64,000 nucleotides of DNA from Cetobacterium_A somerae (GCF_044784365.2 NZ_CP173065.2), one strand, 5' to 3'; shown: positions 7,489 to 15,634, numbered from the stretch's first letter. The notes: generated by a model not told the origin, from the sequence alone. A program made the numbers and translations.

Positions 7489-8262
7489 ATGGAAGAAAAG
7501 AGAATTTTAAAAAGTACATGTTTTAGAATAAAAAAAGGCTATGATTTTTTTGAATATGATATAGATGGAATTGGAAAATTTGAAGGGAATTTGAATGATT
7601 TGATAAAAGATATAGAAGAAAGTTCTACAATGAGTAAAATGCTGAGTACAACTTCTTGGATAGAAAATGGAGCATATGGAATAAGTCATCCAAATTTATT
7701 AAAAAGAAATGCAGACCATGAAATTTTTACTATTTTAAAGAAATATGAAAAAAGGGATAAAGATTTAATAAAAGAATTATTAGTTTCATTATCTGTAGTA
7801 GGGAAAAGTGCAAAAGAATTAAAAGAACAAGAAGATCCAGATGCAAATAAATATTTTAGAATTTATTCTTTAGGGCTTAGAAAACTTATAGAAAATAATG
7901 AACTAAATTTAAAAGGATATTGTATACGTTTTGTAGAGAACCAAACTCCACAATATGTGGCTCTTTATGAATATAAAGAATGGCTTATCTATAATCCCGT
8001 AGAAAAAATAGAAAAAAGAAATATAGTAAAGGATAATTTTTTAGGAGTAGAGGAAGAACTTCCTCAAATACCAAATGATTTAAATTTAACCTTAGAAGTT
8101 TCAGAAGAAAAATTAAAATCTTATATAGGAAAAGAGGATTGGAAAAGATTTATGAAAAAGGCAGCAACAAAATCGAAGAGAGAAAAGTTAAGAAAATTAA
8201 TTGCTAAGTTACCTGAAGAAAATATAAAAACTGCAGAAAAGAAATTAACAGACTTACTATAA
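7489..8262 (+). CDS. Unknown cassette protein, 257 residues
   Basis: Not recognised. The ATG at 7489 is used because AAAGGAGGAAG lies just upstream; the longer frame from 7402 has no ribosome site and would begin ahead of the promoter. The protein is soluble and charged: an N-terminal beta-like part (RILKSTCFRIKKGYDFFEYD), a helical middle (LKKYEKRDKDLIKELLVSL), a central beta region (IRFVENQTPQYVALYEYKEW) and a very basic C-terminus (KKAATKSKREKLRKLI), which could bind nucleic acid. It ends directly at repeat copy C, making promoter, gene and repeat a compact unit. Confidence 0.6.
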   Translation: MEEKRILKSTCFRIKKGYDFFEYDIDGIGKFEGNLNDLIKDIEESSTMSKMLSTTSWIENGAYGISHPNLLKRNADHEIFTILKKYEKRDKDLIKELLVSLSVVGKSAKELKEQEDPDANKYFRIYSLGLRKLIENNELNLKGYCIRFVENQTPQYVALYEYKEWLIYNPVEKIEKRNIVKDNFLGVEEELPQIPNDLNLTLEVSEEKLKSYIGKEDWKRFMKKAATKSKREKLRKLIAKLPEENIKTAEKKLTDLL

Positions 8263-8265
8263 TAT

Positions 8266-8406
8266 TATTAGGGTATATTTGCAAAAAATAACAAGAACCT
8301 CTGGGGGAGAGGTTCTTGTTATTTGGGGGGATTAAATTATTTTTTACTTTTAACACTTTTTATAATATTTAGACTATAGGTTTTATAAAAAAGTTTTAAA
8401 TTTATT
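8266..8406. repeat. Intergenic repeat, copy C
   Basis: Starts 4 bp after the previous stop. The hairpin is the longest of the four: AACAAGAACCTCT / AGAGGTTCTTGTT. The tail is intact to TTTATT. Confidence 0.9.
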
Positions 8407-8412
8407 GAGAGT

Positions 8413-9153
8413 TTATTTACTAAATTCTTCATAAAGATTTTTAATTTCATTACTTAGATTCTTGTCTGGAATATTTTTAATTAACTCTTCAATAGTAACC
8501 CAGTTTAAACATAATTTCTTTAAATTATTCTCAACGATTTTATCATATTTATTATCTTTAAATGGAAGTTTTGTTGATATTTCATTAGATCTAATTTCTT
8601 TTAAAAATGTTGAAGTAGGATTATTTAAGTACTCATCATATTTGTAACCGTAGAATCTAGAGTTAATTTTATCCAAGAAATTTATTTTGTGAAGTTCAGG
8701 AGTTAATAAAGTAACAAAAATTTGACCATTAAAGTCTGAACTATTAGGAAAAGTTAAAGCAGTTTCAATAACTCTTTGTAGCTGATTTCTTATGGTACAA
8801 TATTTAACACCATATGAAATGTCACTAGACCATTTAGCTTCACAAAATAAGAAACTATCATTTGAATTGCCAAGCTCAATTCCACTAGTAGTATTTATTC
8901 TTTGTTGGATATTTCCCATAGCTAAATCGAGATTTGTATTTCCTTCGTTATGTCTTTTTGTTAGAGGTTGAACTTCAAGACCGATTTTAAGAATAGAATT
9001 AGAATTATAGCCAGTTAAAAGTTTATATAACAAATGCTTGTTACTATAATTAAAAGAGTAAGCTTTAATAATTTTAAAAAGTAATAGTTGTTCATCATCT
9101 TTTTTTAAGTCTTCAGCATCTAATCTTGAAAAAAGTTTTTCAGAAATAATCAT
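8413..9153 (-). CDS. Putative PD-(D/E)XK-type nuclease or related protein
   Basis: 246 residues. Around residues 75-110 the order NTNLDLAMGN, a ~20-residue gap, then FLFCEAKW fits the D...ExK catalytic core of the PD-(D/E)XK nuclease fold, and the following RNQLQRVIETAL resembles the helix that comes after it. Such proteins are often restriction or defence nucleases. I do not recognise the exact family. No methyltransferase is adjacent. Its stop lies 7 bp right of repeat copy C, the same arrangement as the genes at 3261 and 6402. Confidence 0.5.
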   Translation of the reverse strand: MIISEKLFSRLDAEDLKKDDEQLLLFKIIKAYSFNYSNKHLLYKLLTGYNSNSILKIGLEVQPLTKRHNEGNTNLDLAMGNIQQRINTTSGIELGNSNDSFLFCEAKWSSDISYGVKYCTIRNQLQRVIETALTFPNSSDFNGQIFVTLLTPELHKINFLDKINSRFYGYKYDEYLNNPTSTFLKEIRSNEISTKLPFKDNKYDKIVENNLKKLCLNWVTIEELIKNIPDKNLSNEIKNLYEEFSK

Positions 9154-9268
9154 AAATTAACTCCTTTGATATTTTTTATTTTTAATTATATCATATATTT
9201 ATTAGATTTGATTTTTTATAAAAATATATATAAACTAATAAAAATAAAACAAAAAGGGGAAAAATAAA

Positions 9269-9730
9269 ATGATAAAATTTTTATTGTTATTAAAAAGCGA
9301 TAAGAGAACTTTTAAAGAATATCAAGTGGGAGAGGAGTATTGTCAATACAATTACAAAGTATATGATACTCAAGAAGAACAGATAGATATTGTAGAAGCT
9401 AGTAAATTATCGTTAGAGAATATAGAAAAAAAAGGCTATCAATTAAAATTAAGACAAGGAGGAAAGCAATTTATAAACTTAAAAGAAGGAGAGGTAGGAA
9501 TTGCTCTTTTAAAAACGCAAATAGCTAAAATAGAAATAATAGATGAATTTTTTTATGAAAATAAAGGAAAAGAATATGGCTGTATAAAATACAAGGTTTT
9601 AAAAATAAATGAATCGATAGAATTACTAACTGAGCTTAAAATAGCTTTAAAGGGCATAAGAGGAACTTTAGTTTGTTCAGAAAATACTATTTTAAAACTT
9701 AACACTATTTTAAAAGAAATATTGATATAA
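9269..9730 (+). CDS. Unknown cassette protein, 153 residues
   Basis: Not recognised. The protein begins with a short hydrophobic strand (MIKFLLLLKSDKR) that does not look like a signal peptide, then alternating beta and charged segments, which suggests a small soluble alpha/beta protein. It has an ATG start behind AAAGGGGAAAAA and is divergent from the nuclease-like gene. A terminator follows. Whether it partners the nuclease-like protein cannot be told from sequence alone. Confidence 0.6.
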   Translation: MIKFLLLLKSDKRTFKEYQVGEEYCQYNYKVYDTQEEQIDIVEASKLSLENIEKKGYQLKLRQGGKQFINLKEGEVGIALLKTQIAKIEIIDEFFYENKGKEYGCIKYKVLKINESIELLTELKIALKGIRGTLVCSENTILKLNTILKEILI

Positions 9731-9734
9731 ATTA

Positions 9735-9772
9735 AAAAGGTAGAGTTTAATGATTCTACCTTTAATTTTATT
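9735..9772 (+). terminator. Terminator after 9269-9730
   Basis: AAAGGTAGA / TCTACCTTT hairpin followed by a T-rich tract. Confidence 0.7.
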
Positions 9773-9815
9773 TTCTGGTAAATATTATTAATAAAAAAAT
9801 TATTATGACAGTTTT

Positions 9816-10196
9816 TTATCCAATTTTAATAATATTCCCTTGAGGAGTATATTCAATTCTAATTAGTCTTAATTCGCCATTTTTAGACATTTCAATTGGC
9901 ATAGTAACTAGCTCAGATATGAAGAAAGTTAAACAATCTAAAAGAACATAAACTGCAGCTCTACCAGCACTAGGTTCGTTACCCAAAGTATATTGATATG
10001 TTGAAACAATATTTCCATTAGATAAAACTTCTGTACTAACAGGTTTTAATGGTTGAGATTCAACAATAACTTTATTTTGTCCAGGTTTGATTAATTCAAA
10101 GTTAGGTTCTTTTTCTCCGTTTAAAGCCATTACAGCAGAACATCCTTGGAATAGTAGTCCACTTGTTATAATTCCTAGTAATATTAATTTTTTCAA
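9816..10196 (-). CDS. Small lipoprotein of unknown function
   Basis: 126 residues with a signal peptide and lipobox (GLLFQGCSAVM), so it is probably lipid-anchored. Near residue 85 there is a hydrophobic stretch (AAVYVLLDCLTFFISELV), and the C-terminus (LRLIRIEYTPQGNIIKIG) is beta-rich. This layout recalls YceK-type small lipoproteins, but I cannot assign the family firmly. The start is a TTG with a GGGGGA ribosome site at good distance. It is flanked by repeat copy D on its right. Confidence 0.6.
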   Translation of the reverse strand: MKKLILLGIITSGLLFQGCSAVMALNGEKEPNFELIKPGQNKVIVESQPLKPVSTEVLSNGNIVSTYQYTLGNEPSAGRAAVYVLLDCLTFFISELVTMPIEMSKNGELRLIRIEYTPQGNIIKIG

Positions 10197-10395
10197 AAAT
10201 AAATCCCCCTATAATAGTAAAGTTTTTAATGCCACATATTATAACATATATTTATAATATGAACAAGTTAAAACTGCCAACTATAGAGGAGAAATAAACT
10301 TTGTAAATAACATAATTACAAAAAGTTTAATGTTCTAATTAGTAAGAGTATTTTCCTCAATAGAATTTTAGTTAGATGTATTTTTAATTATATTG

Positions 10396-10537
10396 TCATT
10401 AGGGTATATTTGCAAAAAATAACAAGAACCTCTGGGGGAGAGAGGTTCTTATTATTTGGGGGGATTAAATTATTTTTTACTTTTAACACTTTTTATAATA
10501 TTTAGACTATAGGTTTTATAAAAAAGTTTTAAATTTT
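10396..10537. repeat. Intergenic repeat, copy D
   Basis: Same element; the last base pairs differ (AAATTTTACA instead of AAATTTATT). It is followed by a hairpin and a broken gene rather than an intact minus-strand gene. Confidence 0.88.
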
Positions 10538-10551
10538 ACAAAAAAAGAAAA

Positions 10552-10583
10552 AAGCTTCTTAGATCTAGATAACTAAGAAGCTT
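10552..10583 (-). terminator. Minus-strand terminator-like hairpin with C/G5 runs beside it
   Basis: AAGCTTCTTAG / CTAAGAAGCTT; read on the minus strand it is followed by a T-rich tract. Just right of it lies CCCCCGTTAGCCCCC. No gene feeds it from the right on the minus strand, so it may end a small RNA or be a leftover. Confidence 0.55.
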
Positions 10584-10669
10584 CCCCCGTTAGCCCCCTT
10601 GACTATGACAGAGTCGGATAATATCTATTTACTATATAAAAAAGAAAAAAGCAAATTTATTTAAAGAAA

Positions 10670-10698
10670 TTGACTTTTATAAAAATTATAATTAAACT
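10670..10698 (+). promoter_or_regulatory. Cassette promoter 3 (TTGACT-17-TAAACT)
   Basis: Third copy of the cassette promoter; it now drives only a 5'-truncated frame. Confidence 0.55.
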
Positions 10699-10851
10699 AT
10701 TTTTAGTAAAGAGATAGTAAAAACTAATTTCGAAAAATGCAGTTTAAAGAGATCAAAGTTTAATAATAGCAACTTTAAAGATACCGTTTTTTATGAATGT
10801 AATTTAGAAAAGTCAGACTTAAGTGATTGTAGTGGTTTAAAGATAGTTTAA
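10696..10851 (+). pseudogene. Remnant of a pentapeptide-repeat protein
   Basis: An open frame without a start codon encodes consecutive pentapeptide-type repeats (NFEKC SLKRS KFNNS NFKDT VFYEC NLEKS DLSDC) and ends GLKIV. Only the C-terminal ~50 residues remain; a stop lies immediately upstream. Pentapeptide repeats form right-handed quadrilateral helices. It keeps a cassette promoter and a following terminator, so the gene appears to have been cut down inside the array. Confidence 0.75.
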
Positions 10852-10863
10852 AAATTACTAAGA

Positions 10864-10905
10864 ACGGCAGAAAAACTATTGAGTTTTTCTGTCGTCTATT
10901 TTTTT
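10864..10905 (+). terminator. Strong terminator, also usable by the convergent gene at 10920
   Basis: ACGGCAGAAAAACT / AGTTTTTCTGTCGT hairpin with a T-rich tract on both sides. Confidence 0.75.
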
Positions 10906-10919
10906 GTTTAAGTTTTCAA

Positions 10920-11369
10920 CTATTCGTATCTAACAATCATTGTAAGATTAGAAGTGTAGCTACCTGGAGTTTGAGTTGTTGGAACAGCTAAATCAACTCC
11001 TACAGTATGATAATTATAACCAGTTTTACTATTGATTGTAGGAATAAAATTAAATAAATCTGTCCATGCTCTTACTGGAAATTTTATTGAAGAATCAGTA
11101 CTGTTTACCATTTCTATTGTACCTTCACCACTGTTTTCTCCAAGTTCTTTAATATATGCAATATACTTCTCTCCTGGTTCACCAGTTACTTTAAATTCAC
11201 CGTCTACTCTTGAAAAGCTTCCAGCGACAACTTTTCCAAAATCGATATTTTTTGTGACTTCTACCTTTAAAGGTTTAATAACTTGGGCTTTAACCTCCAT
11301 AATAGCTTCCTCTTGAGCAACAGCCAAAACTCCAATGCTTATAAAAAGTGAGCTTAATATTTTTTTCAT
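10920..11369 (-). CDS. Secreted DUF4402-like surface/fimbrial-type protein
   Basis: 149 residues with a signal peptide (MKKILSSLFISIGVLAVAQ). The mature part begins with the DUF4402 pattern (VIKPLKVEVTKNIDFGKVVAGS) and ends GSYTSNLTMIVRYE. DUF4402 proteins are exported beta-sandwich domains found among adhesin or pilus-like proteins. The gene has an ATG start behind AGGAGG and lies downstream of a c-di-GMP-I riboswitch with terminator, so its expression should follow c-di-GMP, the usual signal for attachment. The upstream gene is a diguanylate cyclase. Confidence 0.78.
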   Translation of the reverse strand: MKKILSSLFISIGVLAVAQEEAIMEVKAQVIKPLKVEVTKNIDFGKVVAGSFSRVDGEFKVTGEPGEKYIAYIKELGENSGEGTIEMVNSTDSSIKFPVRAWTDLFNFIPTINSKTGYNYHTVGVDLAVPTTQTPGSYTSNLTMIVRYE

Positions 11370-11437
11370 ATTTTGAATCCTCCTGTAAATTTTTTAGTTT
11401 GTAACTATGAAAAATTTTTATTCGATGTATTTTCGGA

Positions 11438-11534
11438 ATAAAAAAAGCAACAATTTTAATTAAAATTGTTGCACCTGGCTGCCACATTAATAGGCCCTAT
11501 AGTTTTGCGTCATAAAGTTTCCCTTACTTTGCCC
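11438..11534 (-). promoter_or_regulatory. c-di-GMP-I (GEMM-I) riboswitch with expression platform, upstream of the DUF4402 gene
   Basis: On the minus strand the core motifs of GEMM-I occur in order: GGGCAAAG, a GAAA tetraloop stem, TGACGCAAA, ATAGGGCCT and GGCAGCCAGGTGC. The terminator hairpin GCAACAATTTT / AAAATTGTTGC and a T tract follow directly (11438-11472). The aptamer starts right at the stop of the cyclase gene. Confidence 0.88.
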
Positions 11535-13478
11535 TTACTTCTTATATTGCATAATTGAAAATCCATTTATTTTTTTAGCATCATACATTGCTATATCAGC
11601 TTTTTCAAATGACAGCTCTAAGCTTTCATCATTATTTTTAATATAGTATCCGATACTAAAAGAGATATTATATTTAGTTATAATATTGGAGTTTTTGCCC
11701 AGATATATTAATTTTTCTAATCTTTCTAAAAGATCATTATCACCATAATATAAATAAAATTCATCTCCAGATATTCTAAAAGTATTTTCTCTTGGAAATA
11801 CATCTAATAAAAGTTTTCCAACTTCAGAAAGAACTGAATCCCCTTTACTATGACCATATTTATCATTAGTTTTTTTGAAATTATCTAAATCGATTACAAT
11901 AACAGCACCTTTGATAAAATCATTTTTTTTACAAAACTCATTAAAAAGATACCTGTTGGGTAGATTAGTTAATTGGTCATACTTTAAAGCTTTTGTTAAT
12001 TTTTTTTGGAAAACTATTTTACTAATTAGTACTAAAAGTATAAATATAGTTATATACCAAATTTTTTTCTTTTCCTCAGCTTCTTCAGTTATGTTGAGAA
12101 CATATTCTTTCTGGTCTATTTCAACAAAATTTCTAATTTCATTTTTATCAATATCTCCAATAACTGCAATTGCTTTATTAAAAATATCTCTTAAAATTTT
12201 TTGTTTTTTTGAAAAAGCGAAATTAATAGGAATATCTTTTATTTTTATATCTTTATGCTGTTTACCACAGTCTCTATCATAGATGTTATATGGGCTTATT
12301 ATATAACCAACTTCATCTTTTTTAAAAGCTTCAAATAACTCTGCTGTGGAGTTGTATATTTTCATATCTTCCTCTATAAAATATTCTTTACCAATATCTT
12401 GAGACTTTCCATCTTTTAAAACGCCGACATTATAATCACCACTATCAATATGATTAAGTAGATGCATTGGAATATAATCGATTGCTTCTGAAAAGATATA
12501 GCTAGATTTTCCTTCAGCAGTTGTTGAAAGTGTTAAAAAATCAATCTCTTCTTGTTTAAATTTTTTTTGTATATATGTCCACTTTTTCCCGTTGTAGGTA
12601 TATTTTATTGGAATTTCAATAATACTAGCAATTTTATCAATATATTCAGGTAGTATTCCAATAAATTTATCACTATTTTTAATATATATACTTAAAGAGA
12701 TGTCATCTTCAAGAGAAGTTGTTATAAATTTCTTTTGTGATAAAAAATCTTTTTCCTCTTCAGTTAAGCTATTTTGGAATCTTTCTCTTTGATAGTATAA
12801 TGGAAGATTTTTAAAGTGATTAGATATTTTTTTACTATATTTTTTATTCAAAGCAGTATTTATGTGAGGTAATAAATACTCATATTTTTTATTTACACCA
12901 ATGCAAACAGGAGCTAAAAATGAGACTAATAGTCTATTTTGAGATTTGAGAGCGATAAACTCTGAGTCTAAGTAAAAATTATCTTTAAAATCATCAATAT
13001 TATCAACTTCTACGATATTTGCATCTATGTTGTTTTTTTCTAAAAAATCTTTTAAATGCTTTATGGGAATTTCATCCCCTTTAAACACATAAATTGTTTG
13101 ATTCATTAAATCATATGGTGAATCTAAAGGAATTTTATCAGAAGCGACATATAGATTTTCACTAAAAATAGGTTTAGAAAGTAATATATTGTTTTTTCTA
13201 ACAGTGTTTTTTGTGACCAACCCTAAAGCATCGATAGTTCCCTTTTCAAGATTATTATGACTTTCTCTCCAAGAACCATGAACTTCTTTTACATTTAATT
13301 TTAACTCATTTTTAAAGAGGTCACGGATAATTCCATTGATAGAAATACCATCAATTTCAACTTCAGTCTCTGGATAGTTTTGAATTCCTAGGTAAAAAGT
13401 ATTATCATTTGAAAAAGCTACCATTGTCATAGTTAAGAATAGTAGTAGTTTTAAAAATCTATTTTTTAATAGTTTCAA
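11535..13478 (-). CDS. Membrane sensor diguanylate cyclase: tandem periplasmic solute-binding-like domains + GGDEF
   Basis: 647 residues: signal peptide, then two SBP_bac_3-like regions (about 25-240 and 245-460; the second repeats the EEKDFLSQKKFITTSLEDD entry), one transmembrane helix near 475-493 and a GGDEF domain from ~500. The active loop is SGDEF at ~570, an accepted variant, and DQLTNLPNRYLFNEF opens the domain. It should make c-di-GMP from GTP in response to a periplasmic ligand. Upstream of SGDEF the RxxD product-inhibition site is not visible. The start is a TTG behind GGAGG. A c-di-GMP riboswitch precedes the gene, which would give feedback at the RNA level. Confidence 0.85.
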   Translation of the reverse strand: MKLLKNRFLKLLLFLTMTMVAFSNDNTFYLGIQNYPETEVEIDGISINGIIRDLFKNELKLNVKEVHGSWRESHNNLEKGTIDALGLVTKNTVRKNNILLSKPIFSENLYVASDKIPLDSPYDLMNQTIYVFKGDEIPIKHLKDFLEKNNIDANIVEVDNIDDFKDNFYLDSEFIALKSQNRLLVSFLAPVCIGVNKKYEYLLPHINTALNKKYSKKISNHFKNLPLYYQRERFQNSLTEEEKDFLSQKKFITTSLEDDISLSIYIKNSDKFIGILPEYIDKIASIIEIPIKYTYNGKKWTYIQKKFKQEEIDFLTLSTTAEGKSSYIFSEAIDYIPMHLLNHIDSGDYNVGVLKDGKSQDIGKEYFIEEDMKIYNSTAELFEAFKKDEVGYIISPYNIYDRDCGKQHKDIKIKDIPINFAFSKKQKILRDIFNKAIAVIGDIDKNEIRNFVEIDQKEYVLNITEEAEEKKKIWYITIFILLVLISKIVFQKKLTKALKYDQLTNLPNRYLFNEFCKKNDFIKGAVIVIDLDNFKKTNDKYGHSKGDSVLSEVGKLLLDVFPRENTFRISGDEFYLYYGDNDLLERLEKLIYLGKNSNIITKYNISFSIGYYIKNNDESLELSFEKADIAMYDAKKINGFSIMQYKK

Positions 13479-13580
13479 CTTTGTCCTCCATTTATTTTAT
13501 CTAAATACAAATTTAGCTTGTAAAGTTATTCTTATTTAGTAGTGACTAAAAATGTGTATTTTTTAGGTGGACTAATCCTA

Positions 13581-13690
13581 AAATAAAAAAAACAACAATT
13601 TTATAAAAAAATTGTTGCAACTGGCTACCATTTTACAGGTCCTATAGCTTTGCGTCATAAAGTTTCCCTTATTTTGCCTGCTTGTTTGAA
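13581..13690 (-). promoter_or_regulatory. c-di-GMP-I (GEMM-I) riboswitch upstream of the diguanylate cyclase
   Basis: The minus strand reads AGGCAAAATAAGG, GAAA, TGACGCAAAGC, ATAGGACCTG and ATGGTAGCCAGTTGC, all diagnostic of GEMM-I. A CAACAATTTT / AAAATTGTTG terminator hairpin with T tract follows at 13581-13617, about 100 nt before the start codon. Confidence 0.88.
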
Positions 13691-13849
13691 TAAGCATTCA
13701 TATGATATATTATAAATGTAGTTTAATCAATTTGAAATTTACTGTAAAAAAGTATGTAGAGAATTTCAATAAGTTTTATAAAATATTTTATATTGTAATT
13801 TTAAAAATGATAGAGTATTATTAAAATATAGATAAAAGGGAGGATAGGT

Positions 13850-14425
13850 ATGAAATTATTATATTTAGATACAGAAACAACTGGATTAACTGATAACTCT
13901 GCAATAGTTCAAATAGCTGGTGCTATAGAGATAGATAACGAGGTTGTAGAATGGTTTAATATTAGATGTAAACCTCATAACGGAGCAGATATTTCAGAAA
14001 GTGCTTTAAAAACTATAGGATTTACAGTAGAAGAACTTAACAAAGAGCAGGAGCCAGAAGAGGCGTTAAAAGAGTTAGAGAAAATTTTTTCAAAATATGT
14101 AGATAGATATGATAAAAATGATAAATTAGTTATGATTTGTCATAACTATCCATTTGATTTTAGAATGTTATATAATTTTTATAATAGATTAAATAATAGA
14201 TTTATGGGAAGCTTTATTGATTTTAAATTAAACGTATGTACTCTTAATTTAGTAAAATCACTTCAAGTTATGGGAATTTTACCAGTTTTAGAAAACAATA
14301 GATTAGAAACGTGGTGTAAACATTTTAATGTTTCACTAGAAAATGCACACGATGCTTTAGAAGATATTAGAGCAACAAGAGAGGTTTATAAAAACATAGC
14401 TAAAGTTCTTGAAAAAGCCAAATAA
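13850..14425 (+). CDS. DEDDh 3'-5' exonuclease (DnaQ/RNase T-like)
   Basis: 191 residues. Exo I is YLDTETTGL (residues ~5-13) with the catalytic D and E; exo II is CHNYPFDFRML; exo III is ENAHDALEDIRAT with the HxxxxD pair. This is a complete single-domain DEDDh exonuclease acting on single-stranded DNA or RNA ends. No polymerase domain is attached and length is normal for stand-alone members. It has an ATG start behind GGGAGGATAGG. Its physiological substrate is not evident. Confidence 0.88.
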   Translation: MKLLYLDTETTGLTDNSAIVQIAGAIEIDNEVVEWFNIRCKPHNGADISESALKTIGFTVEELNKEQEPEEALKELEKIFSKYVDRYDKNDKLVMICHNYPFDFRMLYNFYNRLNNRFMGSFIDFKLNVCTLNLVKSLQVMGILPVLENNRLETWCKHFNVSLENAHDALEDIRATREVYKNIAKVLEKAK

Positions 14426-14450
14426 TTAAAAAATTATAATAGGAGGAAAG

Positions 14451-14996
14451 ATGAAAAAGGTATGTTTAGTTATAATGTCAGTAGTTTTAACAAGTATGGT
14501 ATCTTTAAGTGCAGAGATGAAATCAATGAAATCGGAAACTCAAAGAGACAGAGAAGTTGAGGAAACTTTAATTAAAACTTATTCTCTTAAAAGAGGAGAG
14601 GATATAGTTCACTACATGTATAATAAAGTAGATTTAAATGGAGATAAAAAACCTGAAGTTATAGTTTATGCATATGGACCTATGTTAGGAGGAACGGGAG
14701 GAGATTCCGGACTTATTTTAAAAGAGGTTAGTGAAGGATATCAAGTTATATCTGAACTATCATTAGTTCGTACACCAATAATTATAAGTGATAATAAAAC
14801 AAAGGGATGGAATGACATTATAATGGAAGTTTCAGGAGGAGGAGCAACTCCGGGACAAGCAGTATTAAAATTTAATGGGAAAAAATATCCCTCTAATCCA
14901 TCTACTCAACCTATGTTAGGAAAAGATGCTAAAATAAAAGGAGTTAAAATTTTAGCAGATGAATTTGTACCAAATGTAGGAATACCTTTAGAATAG
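14451..14996 (+). CDS. Secreted protein with an EF-hand/FG-GAP-like calcium loop
   Basis: 181 residues; a signal peptide (MKKVCLVIMSVVLTSMVSLSA) is followed by a soluble domain. The segment DLNGDKKPEVIVYAYG carries a DxNxD loop followed by a beta strand, as in FG-GAP/VCBS-type or EF-hand-like repeats, and GGTGGDSGLIL resembles a surface loop. It is probably periplasmic or surface-located; its role is unknown. It starts 25 bp after the exonuclease gene behind AGGAGG and may share its transcript. Confidence 0.65.
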   Translation: MKKVCLVIMSVVLTSMVSLSAEMKSMKSETQRDREVEETLIKTYSLKRGEDIVHYMYNKVDLNGDKKPEVIVYAYGPMLGGTGGDSGLILKEVSEGYQVISELSLVRTPIIISDNKTKGWNDIIMEVSGGGATPGQAVLKFNGKKYPSNPSTQPMLGKDAKIKGVKILADEFVPNVGIPLE

Positions 14997-15004
14997 TTTT
15001 TGAT

Positions 15005-15040
15005 AAAAAGACACTAGAGATTATTTAGTGTCTTTTTTAT
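15005..15040. terminator. Bidirectional terminator between convergent genes
   Basis: AAAGACACTA / TAGTGTCTTT hairpin with A and T tracts. Its right arm overlaps the last codons of the minus-strand gene at 15021. Confidence 0.8.
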
Positions 15041-15242
15041 TACTTCTTATAATTTCAACGATTTGATATATTAATAAAGCTATATCTCCAATTAAAAAGA
15101 GAACAAAAGTCATTAACTCTTCATCAGTAGATTCCATTTGAATTAAATGAAAAGATATAAATAAAATTAATATTATGTTTGCAAAGAAAAGAGCTCTTTT
15201 TCTTTTATTTTTAAAAAATGCATTATTTTTCATAAAAACCAT
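15021..15242 (-). CDS. Small two-helix membrane protein
   Basis: 73 residues: a basic head (MKNNAFFKNKRKRA), two hydrophobic helices (LFFANIILILFISF and LMTFVLFLIGDIALLIYQIV) and a charged tail (RSNKKDTK). Topology predicts both ends in the cytoplasm. No family is recognised. The start could be residue 4 (MKNNAF) instead of residue 1. Its terminator overlaps the coding end. Confidence 0.6.
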   Translation of the reverse strand: MVFMKNNAFFKNKRKRALFFANIILILFISFHLIQMESTDEELMTFVLFLIGDIALLIYQIVEIIRSNKKDTK

Positions 15243-15442
15243 CCTTAAAGTACTATAATTAATTTAAACTAGAATTATTATATCATTATTAGTTGAAAAA
15301 GAAAAGAAATTAAACTAATTGTTCGAAAGTTAGTCTTATAAAATAAAAATAAAAAAAATGAAAAAACTAGTTGATTTTTTTTGCAAAAATTGATAGAATT
15401 AATAACGAATAAGAAAGATTGAAGAGACTTCTTAACTGAAAT

Positions 15443-15530
15443 GCCTGGGTGGCGGAATAGGTAGACGCACAGGACTTAAAATCCTGAGCTATCTGATAGC
15501 GTGCCGGTTCGATTCCGGCCCCAGGCACCA
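15443..15530 (+). tRNA. tRNA-Leu (anticodon UAA)
   Basis: GCCTGGGTGGCGGAAT opening, anticodon stem-loop ACTTAAAAT (UAA), an expanded variable arm (GAGCTATCTGATAGC), GGTTCGATTCC T-loop and encoded CCA. The long variable arm fits a class II tRNA. Confidence 0.97.
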
Positions 15531-15546
15531 TATATATTTTTTTAAT

Positions 15547-15623
15547 GGGGGTGTAGCTCAGTTGGTTAGAGCGCATGCCTGTCACGCATGAGGTCGCGAG
15601 TTCGACCCTCGTCACTCCCGCCA
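15547..15623 (+). tRNA. tRNA-Asp (anticodon GUC)
   Basis: GGGGGTGTAGCTCAG opening, anticodon loop CTGTCAC (GUC), GAGTTCGACCCTC T arm and encoded CCA. It follows tRNA-Leu by 16 bp and is probably co-transcribed. Confidence 0.97.
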
Positions 15624-15634
15624 TTAAAGAACTT

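Noticed and set aside
3105..10537. CRISPR array
   Set aside because: The repeats are ~141 bp, only four, and separated by kilobases of genes; there is no short repeat-spacer pattern and no cas gene.
3105..10537. Integron attC sites
   Set aside because: The units look cassette-like, but the hairpin lacks the RYYYAAC/GTTRRRY ends, genes lie in both directions, and no integron integrase is in the window.
11875..12282. Plus-strand frame inside the diguanylate cyclase gene
   Set aside because: Antisense shadow of the coding strand; no ribosome site and no domain.
15367..15624. Minus-strand frame across the tRNA genes
   Set aside because: It is the antisense of tRNA-Leu and tRNA-Asp and has no independent support.
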